A DNA stretch of 64,000 nt from Saccharomycopsis fibuligera x Saccharomycopsis cf. fibuligera (Eukaryota; Ascomycota; Saccharomycetes; Ascoideales; Saccharomycopsidaceae): assembly GCA_001936135.1 (NCBI GenBank), contig CP012809.1, positions 4,265,501-4,329,500 of the forward strand. Reading direction: 5' to 3'. Both the position numbers and the translations under genes were made by a program. Positions 31,330-41,240 of the stretch are shown in pieces. The number at the start of each line of letters is the position of its first letter. Position 1 is the stretch's first letter. Below the pieces are notes generated by a model. That model did not search any database. It was not told where the DNA came from and worked only from the letters and a program-made list of their open reading frames with translations.

Positions 31330-32403
31330 CTAAAAGAGGCAAAAAATAAGACCAACAAAAAGTAATGCATGGCTCAATGATCCTTTCAAACTGTGGCTGC
31401 TTTCACCTCCACTAGTTTTGGTGCTACCATTTACTATTTTGAAGCTGGTATTGTTGGTGTAATTGTAATCAGTTCTCTCCCTAATGGATCTTCTCAGATT
31501 TTCTGGGGACTGTGTGTTGCTAAGATCCAGTCCAAATGTGCCACCAGAAGATAAAATTGAAAATTCTGAATCGGCCACTGATAATCTTCCATTGACTTCT
31601 CCACCAATGGTTTGAATTGAAGACCACTCTCCAGAGCGGTCAGTGTACTTGTAATTGCTACCGGAAGAGTAGTCTGTGACAATAATTCTTTCTATCTCCA
31701 TAGTGAATGGTGCTTCGGACATATCGGTTAAACCTCCGGCCCAAGAAATAGTGCCCGGCTGGTTATCAGGATCTCCTCCGACCCAAGTTCCAATGAAAAC
31801 CGCCATTGGGGTTTGTGGGTATCCATATGGCTGCACAGATTCGTCGTTTGGCACTGTACGGACTTCTACACCGTCAATGTAAAAGGATAACTTGTTAATG
31901 GACCAGTCGATAGTGTAGTTGTGGAATTGATCATGGCAGCCTTGAACACTATGATAGCTGCCCCTTGCATAATCAACGGTGTTGCCCTTGACAAAGTAGT
32001 TTGACTGCACAGAGTCTCCAGCACCGCCAATCCACTCCAAGTCGATCTCGTCCAAATCGTCACTTTGCAAAAACACACTGGAAATGATTCCTTGGCCAGC
32101 AGCAGATTTAGCGATAACCTCTACCTTACCAAAAAGGATGTAAAAATTTGATCTCACAGAAGGATTGTCCCATCTTTTATCGATTGTGAGCGTAAGACCG
32201 CCATTTGAGAACTGCGTGGCTCCACGTTCTGAGAAAATCTCAAAAAATGGTGATGGGGCCTTGAAAGTATCGACAATAGACTTGGAGAGTGCGGTATTGA
32301 TACCTTCACAGTCATCACTGGTAACGGGATTGCAAGGTTTGAATTCCTTGGCCCATACTCTAAAGCAGCTGAAGAAAAAGAATAGCAGAGCTAAAAATAA
32401 CAT
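31330..32403 (-). CDS. CRH-family cell-wall transglycosylase (GH16), GPI-type
   Basis: 357 residues. A signal peptide (MLFLALLFFFFSCFRVWA) precedes a GH16 catalytic domain (about 20-255) with the active-site strand DEIDLEW at 118-124, whose Glu pair and Asp form the retaining machinery. Paired Cys residues (C24, C32) match the CRH start. The C terminus is hydrophobic (HALLFVGLIFCLF) after a Ser/Gly patch, as for GPI anchoring. CRH enzymes link chitin to beta-1,6- and beta-1,3-glucan in the wall. There is no CBM18 chitin-binding domain, and the Ser/Thr stalk between catalytic domain and anchor is short (about 80 residues), so it is closer to CRH11/CRH12 types than to UTR2. Which Candida paralogue it is cannot be decided by eye. 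Confidence 0.9.
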   Translation of the reverse strand: MLFLALLFFFFSCFRVWAKEFKPCNPVTSDDCEGINTALSKSIVDTFKAPSPFFEIFSERGATQFSNGGLTLTIDKRWDNPSVRSNFYILFGKVEVIAKSAAGQGIISSVFLQSDDLDEIDLEWIGGAGDSVQSNYFVKGNTVDYARGSYHSVQGCHDQFHNYTIDWSINKLSFYIDGVEVRTVPNDESVQPYGYPQTPMAVFIGTWVGGDPDNQPGTISWAGGLTDMSEAPFTMEIERIIVTDYSSGSNYKYTDRSGEWSSIQTIGGEVNGRLSVADSEFSILSSGGTFGLDLSNTQSPENLRRSIRERTDYNYTNNTSFKIVNGSTKTSGGESSHSLKGSLSHALLFVGLIFCLF

Positions 32404-33323
32404 TTTGCAGATTGCGGGATCTAGGGAGATATCGAGCTAACCGAGTACACAATGACGACGATAATTTTAGATCGGTGGCCAGTGCCTTATGGTTCCTGAA
32501 ATTAGATGTCTGTTGAACAAGCTAATGAATGAGTGCGCCTTGTTCCTCTATAGGGTCTCGCCATACACGCTAAAGACTATCCTTGCCGAACGTCCTCAGA
32601 AAACAATGGGCGTGTTCTGAAGGTTGTCTATAATCAGCATTGGAGGCTCCAGCACAAAAGTCAGTTTTGTGGTCTGCTGCGCTATGGGCATCACTCAGTG
32701 CATCACTCAGTGCATCACTCTGGGAGAAGTTACTTGATGTGAAGAAAAAAGACAGGTGCGGTAGTGCACAGCATGAGGGCCGCAAGTTTAAATGTACCAG
32801 CAAAGTAGCAATTCAGGAACATTGTGCACCGACTGTCATCTCTGATACCCTCACTGGCCAGCTCCATGGCACACCGTCTACGAAACACCGCAACAGTATA
32901 TGGATGCATATACAACCTGATGTCCTTCCTCCCTCCCTTCTGCAATTATTCTATAAATACCAATATGTCTGCCCAGGCAAGTATCTGCGCCCATCTGGTA
33001 CCTGATCTGCGGTCACGTGCAATCATCGCGCAGCAGGCTCCCCGAGGCTGCTAACCGCGCTTTTGGCCCACGCGCGCTGCTAAAATCCAGTGCAAGACTC
33101 AATCCAGTCGGCAGTTGGAAAACTCGCGGTTTCTTCCTCGAGGTCCGAAATATATACTTTTGAGTGCTTCATGCCCCAGTAAAAATATTTATACAGCGTC
33201 ATCCCGTCACCTTTTCAAAAAGTTCCAGTGCACAGTCATATTCCGTTTGTTCTTGTTGCGCTCAACTGTTGGCCTTTCTTGTTCCTGCTGGCCATTGCAA
33301 TCCATATATCCACAACGCACAAT
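32404..33323. other. Divergent promoter region CRH gene / YCH1
   Basis: 920 bases. A 12-bp tandem repeat (GCATCACTCAGT, about 2.7 copies) lies at 32688-32720. Several short frames overlap here on both strands with no coding character. No RNA gene recognised. Confidence 0.55.
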
Positions 33324-33827
33324 ATGTCCCGCTACAGCATCACCTCCCTCAAGTATTTGGAGCCTCAGGTTCTCAGAAGATGGATTGACGCCGGCGCTTC
33401 CGACCACGGCAAGTTTGCCATCGTGGACGTTCGTGACGACGACTATGTTGGGGTATGTGTTCTGATTCCGGTATTTTCTTCTTGATGCTCTCTGCCTGCT
33501 CAATTGCATTCCTCTTCGCCACTACTTATACTAACACATCATTAGGGCCATATAATAAATTCTCACCATTTTCCCTCAAAAACCTTTGAGTCCAGAGTGT
33601 TCGACTTGATTGAAGAGATCGATGACTGCCAGGATATAGTGTTCCATTGCGCCTTGTCGCAGCAGCGCGGACCTTCCTCGGCACTCAAGTTCCTCAGGTC
33701 GCTCCAAGAAGATGACCACTTTAACGTTTATGTGCTAAGAGGCGGTTTTTACGAGTGGCAAAAAATTTACGGCAGAGACAAGAATGTGACTTTGGAATAC
33801 GACAGAAACTTTTGGAGGTATTACTGA
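33324..33827 (+). CDS. YCH1: YCH1, Cdc25/rhodanese-like phosphatase, one intron (33324-33452, 33546-33827)
   Basis: Two exons give 136 residues of a single rhodanese/Cdc25 domain. Exon 1 ends in the family motif FAIVDVRDDDYVG and exon 2 continues GHIINSHHFPS, so the conserved D-V-R ... G-G-H-I block is joined by splicing. The catalytic loop is HCALSQQRGP, with C78 and R84 in the Cx5R arrangement of phosphatases. The size and motifs match Saccharomyces Ych1, which has phosphatase activity in vitro and is related to the Arr2 arsenate reductase. Cytosolic or nuclear. The intron splits a codon boundary (phase 0). Confidence 0.9.
33453..33545 (+). other. Spliceosomal intron in YCH1
   Basis: 93 bases: 5' site GTATGT, branch point TACTAAC at 33529-33535, 3' site TTAG ending at 33545. 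In-frame stops inside it confirm that it must be removed. Confidence 0.93.
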
Positions 33828-34566
33828 CAAACGTTATCTATCGTGCGCACTATCATTTATGTGCCGTCCTTGTCCCTGTGTGCCGATTGCCGGGCTGATA
33901 GCATCCACAAGCCGTGTTGCTTTAATAAATGCGTGCTCGACCAATCAAATCTGCACCACTCTTGATCAAATAGACCTTATTTAACACTAGAACATTTTCT
34001 CAAACTTTTGTGCTTTCCATTTATATCTATAGCTGTTTTGATTCGTTTTGTCGCGGTTCTCTGCTTAGGTTTGCCGTTATCTTCCAACTTTTTCCCATTT
34101 TTATCTCTATTTTTGTCTCTTTTTTTTTATTATAATTGTTGTTATTATGATTTGATATGCTTGTCATGACCATGGTGGGCTCAATAGCCCTTTTATATAC
34201 TATTTTGTACAATTATGTTGCTTGTTTTCCGTTGTCTTTACAGTACTTCTTTTAAATTGCGTTTCGTCTTTTTTTTGACTACATTCTTATTAACATATTC
34301 TATCATTTTGTCATCTATCTCTCGGTCTTGTCCATGCGTACATACATACATACATACGTATATGTTCACCTCGTCGTAAAACTTCATTTCAACCGCTGTT
34401 TTGGTACCCCATCACTGGTTTCGAGCACCGACGCTCAAAACATACAAAATTAATAAAAGCTGCATGTCAACAGGTAAACAAAAATAAACAAACAGAATGA
34501 TGAAGAGGCTGGTATGGCAGGCTTTTGGTATACGAACCAATAACACCACTGCTTGTTAAGCTACTA
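33828..34566. other. Intergenic upstream of BUB1
   Basis: 739 bases, T-rich on the plus strand, with an (ACAT)n run at about 34339-34356. No gene recognised. Several ATGs at 34497-34516 are out of frame with BUB1. Confidence 0.5.
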
Positions 34567-36378
34567 ATGGTTCAGCCGACTGATTTTAACATCCTTGAGA
34601 AGGTCAAAGAGAACATCGAGCCTCTTGAAGAAGGCCGCTCAGCCACCGCGCTAGCGAGAATCTTCTCCGCTCCCACAACTGAGCTCAAGCAGTCCCAGAT
34701 TGAAGAGCGCAACCAGTTCGAATTGGCAATCAATAATTGTGAGGACCTTGATGACCCGTTAGAACCATATATCAGCTACATCAAATGGATTAATAATAAC
34801 TTCCCTCAGGGTCCCACCGTATCTAATGGTCTCGTTAGCGTCTTGGAACGCTGCACTAGTTACTTCAAAGACTACGCCATCTACAAGAATGATCCACGAT
34901 ACTTGAGAATATGGTTATCTTATGCTAAATACTCAGAAAACCCACTAAACGTGTTTGTATTTTTGTATCGCAAGCAAATCGGTGAGCTATTGGCTTTATA
35001 CTATGAGGAATACGCTAAATTACTAGAGCTAAATAACGGGTTTGAACAGGCCAACCAAGTTTATCAAAGAGGACTCTTAGTGGAAGCTAGACCGGTGAGG
35101 AGGTTGCAATTACGATACAATGAATTCAGACAGCGAATGAACAACCACATGCATACTCTTGAAGCTCACGATAATAATGAAAATAATGATATTGATCCTT
35201 TTCCTAAAAGAACCGCACTCAGTATCAAAGGTGGTTCAGTGCTAGCTGATCACCCGGAAGAAGATGAAGAAGGAGAAGGAGAAGAAGAAGAAGAAAGACA
35301 TCAAGAAACTCAACGTGGACAAGAAATGCAGCCAATAATACCAAGTATCGCTCGCTCTGAAGAAAAGAAAAAGACGAAATTGTCAATATATGTGGACCCA
35401 GAGGAGCAGCAGATCTCCTCATCAAACGCATTGTTTACTAAAGTCGGTGGGTGGGATGATTTTGGTAGCATTGCTAGTCGAACGAAAGAGAATAAACTTG
35501 CTGCTAAGCCATGGGTTGGCGAAACTTTAAAACAGCACACTGGAAGCGCTCCAGATACAAAAAAATTAGCCGAGAAAGTCAGAGTTTTTAGAGATAACCA
35601 TGACGATGCCGATGTGCCAGCATACAAAATTGTGGAAAATCCAGGGAAAAACACAGAAAAGCTAGACATCAATCTCGACTTGCTCTATGAATCAGTCGAT
35701 GGTGAAGAGTACTGTTTGAATGAAGTGCTCGCTCTTATGAAAGGAAATTATAGGTTTAAGAAAAGGTCAAAAAGCACAAATATAAATAAAGAAAATGACG
35801 AAATCGGCGTGGTTTCTAATACCAGTAGAAAAGAAAACGAGCAAGAAGAGATCGAGATTGATGAAGACAATTTAATGAACAAGTTAGGCCAAGAGAATCC
35901 TTTGGGGATTGAACCCAGCGGTGCTTTTGGATCGTTTGCCGACATAGGAAATGACTCTGAAATAGACTTAGATAATCATTGTGAAGAACCGCCTCTGCCT
36001 ATACAACAGAGACTATCAAATTTTAAAAACAACAGTATTGAGAACAACAGCCTCACCAAAACTACAACTACCACCGTCAAGCTCAATGACCTAGAAAATA
36101 GCAAGCCCAATTGGGGGAAAACTACGCTGAATGCTGATACGTCTGCTGAAATTCACAAATCTCCCACCGTTACCATGACAATGTTTACTAAAGAAGCAAA
36201 CAATGAAGTTCACTCCATGTTTAATCAAAAAGTTAATGCAAACATTAGCTTAGGGAATTTTGCCGATAAAAGCAGTCAAAATTGTTCTGATTTTGACGAA
36301 AATAATTTTGACGAGTACACAGAACATACAAATCACAAAGACTTGCTTCTGAAGCTCCAGAAAGAAAATACCGAAAAG

Positions 36379-36418
<40 letters not shown>

Positions 36419-37977
36419 ATAAGCAGAATTTAAAATCAGAGAGTTTAGCTGACCATAAAGATCACGGGGACATTGATCAACTTGGAGATGAGGTAGCTGA
36501 ACTTAGTGTAATTGAACCCGATGACGAAGACGGTAACGAACAAAGCATCAACAAGCAAGTCCGAGGTTCGTCTTTGGAAACAAACCCGTTTTTGCTTTCT
36601 CCAATCAAACATCCTTTACTCCCTTCATCATCGCCGGTTAGGTCTGCTTCCATAAGACAAGGAAGCCCACTAAAATTTAGCCTGCTAAATGTTGATTACC
36701 ACTTCAAATCACCTTCAAAATTCCAACTACCACTATCACCCTCAAAACAAATAGAGTCCAACAATGTATGTAATCCCTTTGATCTTAAACTCAAGCAGGC
36801 ATTGCTTTCCAACCTCAACCCTGGAATAGACACATATCCTCATTTCTTCAAATATAATGAGAAAAAAGATAACCTCAAATATTTGAAGAGCGCATGCAGC
36901 AAAAACAAACAAGGTAATGTATTTGTTAGCTTTGGCAAAGCAGAGAATGAGATTTTCCATATAAAAAAAGAACTTGGAGTTGGAGGTTATGGTGTGGTAT
37001 ACCTTGCGGAACTGTCTGTTGATGGCAGCTTGAACGCCATCAAAGTGGAAAACCCTGCTAACGCATGGGAGTTCTACATTATAAGAGCTGTGCGTGATAG
37101 ACTCAAAACCAAAGCATCGAGCACCAGTAGCCAACAAAAGCAAGAAACAATTACTAAAATTGCTAATTTTTCAATTGTGGAAGCTAAATTATTACATCTT
37201 TATAAAGACGAAAGTTACTTGATTTTAAATTACGAGAACCAAGGAACTATTCTAGATGCAATCAATCTTAATCGGTCAGCAGCACTGACTACTAGGCCTG
37301 AAGAAGCACTTAATGAAGTGCTAGCAGCATTCTTAACTATAGAGGCTCTTAAGATCGTTGAAAATCTTCATGATATTGGCATAATCCATGGCGATTTAAA
37401 GGCTGACAATTGTATGATGAAGCTAAAAAATAGCAACTCCGGCACGCGATCACAACAACAAAGTTTTGGAAACAAATTTTCAAGTCTGAATGAGGCCAAG
37501 CAATTTTTGTCGGACAAGGGGATATCTCTTATTGATTATGGGCGTGCTATTGATCTCAAGCTATTGTCTAACGGCACGCGCTTCAAAGCAGAACTTGATA
37601 AAGTGGACTCCCAGGATTGCCCAGAGATTCAACAAAACAAAGAGTGGACCTATGAGGTTGATTACTACGGCCTTGCTAACATAATCCATACTATGCTTTT
37701 CGGCAAATACATTACCGTACACTTCAACAGCAATACTAATTGCTATCAACTCAATAGCAAGCTTAAGCGGTACTGGCAAACAAATTTATGGGATCCACTA
37801 ATAAGCTTCCTTTTGAATCCAAAGCAATATGGAGAAATGCCAAACAATAATCAGCTACGAAAGCACAGGGCAAGATTTGAGAATTGGTTATTCGATGAAA
37901 GCAATGGGATGAAAAATATGAACTCGTTGAAGAAGAACATTTTTGAGCTTCAAGAAAACTTGCGCAAGGTTTTTTAG
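34567..37977 (+). CDS. BUB1: BUB1, spindle checkpoint kinase
   Basis: 1136 residues from the ATG at 34567; upstream in-frame codons start only with TTG. The N-terminal Bub1/Mad3 TPR domain (about 15-185) contains NFPQGPTVSNGLVSVLERC and DPRYLRIWLSYAKY. A KEN box lies at 307-309, beside AAKPW. A Bub3-binding-like segment follows (EEYCLNEVLALMKGNY, about 381-396). Middle regions are acidic with a Gln run near 610. The kinase domain (about 805-1130) has the glycine loop GVGGYGVVY, K826 in AIKVENP, HGDLKADN at 941-948 and DYG (DFG position) at 990. Bub1 sits at kinetochores, phosphorylates H2A and recruits Mad1 and shugoshin. Having both a KEN box and a kinase domain, it could combine Bub1 and Mad3 roles unless a separate MAD3 exists elsewhere. 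Confidence 0.95.
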
Positions 37978-38365
37978 ATGGCTGTTTCAAGTTGCGCTGA
38001 ATTAGCATTTATGATAATATACATTGCATGGTTTTTATAGATACTAAAAATTGTGTTCGCAATTTGTTGTAGTAAAATGTTGAAAACATGCATAAACAAC
38101 ATGCGTAAATATGCATAGAAATGTTTTTTGGTGTGGTATAAAAACGGGTAACGTAATGTATGCATAATATTTTTCGCCTGTTTAAATATATATATATATA
38201 TATTTTTTTTCTTTTTCTGTTACTGTGAAATATATTTGTTGTTTAGCTGTGTAGCGATATCAGTAGGGCCAACTTATTGAATTTGTCAACACTTATCAAT
38301 ATTCCTCTATTTCAACATTATAAATTTGTACAAGTTCAACACGTTCTTGCTTGCTCAATATAGCT
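37978..38365. other. Intergenic BUB1-SKI6
   Basis: 388 bases, AT-rich, with (TA)n at about 38186-38202 followed by a T tract. No gene or RNA recognised. Confidence 0.5.
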
Positions 38366-39106
38366 ATGTCAAACCAAGAGCTTTACTCCCCTGAAGGGTT
38401 GCGCTTGGACGGAAGAAGATGGAACGAATTAAAATCGTTCAGCTGCAAGATCAACACTCATCAAAGCTCATCTGATGGATCTTCATATGTCCAACAAGGT
38501 AATACAAAAGTCATGTGTATGGTTAATGGACCTATTGAACCAAAGACGAAATCCGGCTCCGATGTCAATGGCGCAGTGATATCGGTGAATTTAAACATCA
38601 CCAGTTTTTCTACCGTGGAAAGAAGAAAAAGATCTAAAAGTGACAGAAGAGTGAAAGAACTTGTAACAATACTAGAAAGAACTTTTTCCGAAGCAATAAT
38701 AACTGATCTTTATCCACGAACTCAAATAGTCATTGACGCATATGTGCTTTCGCAGGACGGAGGAATTTTGTCGTCTGTGACCAATGCTATAACTTTGGCA
38801 ATCATAGATGCTGGTATTGCAATGTACGATTTCATCAGCGCCGCTAATGTTGGTCTTTATAATAATACCACTACATTGCTTGACTTGAATCATTTGGAAG
38901 AAAATGATATGAGTTTTTTGACAGTAGGTGTCATTGGAAAGTCTGAAAAAGTATCATTATTGTTGCTAGAAGAGAAAATACCGTTTGATAAGTTAGAAAG
39001 CTTATTGTCAGTGGGGATAGCAGGTGCACATAGAATAAAAGATTTGATGGATGAAGAGTTGAGAAGACAGGGCAAGAGATTCCTCGCAAAGACAGCTAAT
39101 AGATGA
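38366..39106 (+). CDS. SKI6: SKI6/RRP41, exosome core subunit
   Basis: 246 residues from the ATG at 38366. It is an RNase PH-fold protein with the Rrp41 start LYSPEGLRLDGRRWNELK, then GSSYVQQGNTKVMCMVNGP, and DAYVLSQDGGILSSVTNAITLAIIDAG. Rrp41 is one of six RNase PH-like ring subunits of the nuclear and cytoplasmic exosome, which degrades and trims RNA 3'-5'. In yeasts the ring is catalytically inert and activity comes from Rrp44 and Rrp6. Length fits the family. No CTG codon is in frame. Confidence 0.95.
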   Translation: MSNQELYSPEGLRLDGRRWNELKSFSCKINTHQSSSDGSSYVQQGNTKVMCMVNGPIEPKTKSGSDVNGAVISVNLNITSFSTVERRKRSKSDRRVKELVTILERTFSEAIITDLYPRTQIVIDAYVLSQDGGILSSVTNAITLAIIDAGIAMYDFISAANVGLYNNTTTLLDLNHLEENDMSFLTVGVIGKSEKVSLLLLEEKIPFDKLESLLSVGIAGAHRIKDLMDEELRRQGKRFLAKTANR

Positions 39107-39539
39107 ACTATTTTCGTATTTGTTTTTTTTTTCTGGGTTCTGCTTTATTTTCTGTTAGACATGGTAACAGTAAGGATTTTGCTTGCTCAGTGGTGTCCAT
39201 CTAAGTCACACAGACCATATGTTTTGTATACTAATATAACTATGATGCTTTTAATTAATGATTGGTAACGCATAAACTATTACTCGCTGTAAATGTTAAT
39301 AGTAAGTTAACTCTATTGTGCCTAAGCTTATATTGGATAGTGTTTTGACAGGTGTGACCCGGAACTCATATGTAACTTAGATCCGGGAGACCTGCAATGA
39401 TCAATTTGCTACCGCTTACAATGAAGCAAATCATTATTAGATTATGATAGATTGATGAGCTTCGAGTTAAATACATATTTTATGATATTTTTTGACAGCC
39501 AGGCAATTACCTTGTCCTCAATATCACTAATAGACCATC
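39107..39539. other. Intergenic SKI6-TFB2 with a possible hairpin
   Basis: 433 bases. CCCGGA at about 39358 and TCCGGG at about 39382 could pair as a 6-bp stem. No snoRNA could be supported from box motifs. Confidence 0.45.
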
Positions 39540-41114
39540 ATGTCCTCATATTTATTCAAAGAGACCGTCAATGAGTATCTTGAAAACTTGCCTCCGGCAA
39601 TGAAATCCAAGCTTTTTAGGTCTCCCGCTACTTGCTTGGCCATTTATCGAATGTTGCCTAATTTAGCAAAATTCTATATAATGTCAATGATATTTTACGA
39701 AAAGGGAATAAACACCAGAGTGTTAGATTTGTGGGTAAAAGGAAATGAAGAGGGCAAAAAGCTTGAAATGGAAGCACTTCGAAGAATGAAGAGTTTAAAT
39801 TTGGTTCTTGAACATAACAATCTACTAAGGTTAGATACCAACTTTAGAGAAAATTTCCGTAATGCTTTAGTGGGAGATGATCTGAAAAATGCGTTTGGAG
39901 TACCCTGCAACCTTGCGGACAGCAACAAGATAACAGTGGAATTTTTGGATGAATATGCTACTAAGAAATGGGAATCCATTTTGCATTTCATGGTGGGGAC
40001 GGAATTGGAAGAGTTGCCAAGTATTGGGGTACTTAGTCTTTTGAAACATAGTGGATTAATGGAAATAAACGGAGACATAATGAAAAAGCACATAACCAGC
40101 GTTAATATTACGAAGCAAGGGTTTCAGTTTTTACTTCAAGATGTCAATGCTCAAATATGGACGTTGTTGTTGGAATATCTCAAAATTGCAGAATCACTTC
40201 ATATGGATTCGGTTGACGTGCTCAATTTCATCTTCATGTTGGGGTCATTAGATTTGGGAAAAGATTACAGTCTTGAAGCTTTAAGTGAAACGCAAATTAA
40301 GATGTTGGAAGATTTGAGGGACTACGGTTTGGTTTATCAAAGGAAGTCCAGTTCTAGAAGATTTTATCCAACACGGCTAGCTACGACTCTTACATCTGAT
40401 TCTGTAACACTAAGGTCTGCATCATCTGCAATGAACAAAGCTATTAAAGGTGCGAAAGCGGAACAAGAAATTGAGAAAACTAATGGATCTGTTGCCAATA
40501 AGCCAAAACCACCGGCTGCTGAAGGTGCCGATGAAATTGACTTTGTTTCTGGCACTATTGTCGTAGAGACAAATTTTAAATTATATTGTTACGCCACATC
40601 CCCATTACAGATTGCCATATTGAATTTGTTTGTGCATTTAAAAACTAGATTTACTAACTTGGTAACTGGCCAAATAACAAGAGAGTCTATTCAAAGAGCA
40701 TTAAGAAGTGGTATTACTTCTGACCAGATCATTACCTATTTGGAAGTGAATTCTCATCCACAAATGAAAAAGCTTGCTCAAGAAGCTCTCAATAGAAAAA
40801 TTGAGTTTGAAAGTGTCAACGGAATGAAAGCTTCACACTTAAGTTTGAGAAATTTAGAAATATTGCCGTCTAATATTGTGGATCAAATCAAATTGTGGCA
40901 GCTTGAGCTTGACAGAATACAGGCTTTTGAGGGTTACTTGTTCAAAGACTTCAAAAATGAACAAGAGTATAAGAGTTTGGCTACTTATGCCGAAGAAATT
41001 GGGGTACTTTTATACAAGGATAATAATACCCGTAGGTTTTTTGTTACTGATGAAGGTAGACAGCAACTTATTGACTATGCCTCAAGAAGAGCTAGACGGC
41101 CAAAAAAACCATAA
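39540..41114 (+). CDS. TFB2: TFB2, TFIIH core subunit (p52)
   Basis: 524 residues. The N terminus (YLENLPPAMKSKLFRSPATC, then AIYRMLPNLAKFYIMSMIFYE) and the middle LHFMVG, GVLSLLKHSGLM and TKQGFQFLLQDVNAQIW follow the p52/Tfb2 order. The C-terminal part has NSHPQM, LPSNIVDQIKLWQLELDRI and the winged-helix tail. Tfb2 is a structural subunit of TFIIH that anchors and stimulates the XPB-type helicase Ssl2, in RNA polymerase II initiation and nucleotide excision repair. A short Lys/Ala/Pro linker (about 300-340) is the only low-complexity part. Length and order are normal. Confidence 0.95.
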   Translation: MSSYLFKETVNEYLENLPPAMKSKLFRSPATCLAIYRMLPNLAKFYIMSMIFYEKGINTRVLDLWVKGNEEGKKLEMEALRRMKSLNLVLEHNNLLRLDTNFRENFRNALVGDDLKNAFGVPCNLADSNKITVEFLDEYATKKWESILHFMVGTELEELPSIGVLSLLKHSGLMEINGDIMKKHITSVNITKQGFQFLLQDVNAQIWTLLLEYLKIAESLHMDSVDVLNFIFMLGSLDLGKDYSLEALSETQIKMLEDLRDYGLVYQRKSSSRRFYPTRLATTLTSDSVTLRSASSAMNKAIKGAKAEQEIEKTNGSVANKPKPPAAEGADEIDFVSGTIVVETNFKLYCYATSPLQIAILNLFVHLKTRFTNLVTGQITRESIQRALRSGITSDQIITYLEVNSHPQMKKLAQEALNRKIEFESVNGMKASHLSLRNLEILPSNIVDQIKLWQLELDRIQAFEGYLFKDFKNEQEYKSLATYAEEIGVLLYKDNNTRRFFVTDEGRQQLIDYASRRARRPKKP

Positions 41115-41240
41115 ATGCTTCTTCTTAGCTGGACTTTTTCTACGAAACATAATATAGTATAACATAAATAAAACAGTACTTTTTGCATTAAATATCAATT
41201 TTCGTAATCTAAGTGTCTTTTCTTGTGTAATGATGGTGCA

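Noticed and set aside
34525-34566. N-terminal extension of BUB1
   Set aside because: The extension would start at TTG; the ATG at 34567 gives the normal Bub1 N terminus, and nearby upstream ATGs are out of frame.
39340-39480. Possible snoRNA with CCCGGA/TCCGGG stem between SKI6 and TFB2
   Set aside because: Boxes H/ACA or C/D could not be placed consistently; only a short stem is visible.
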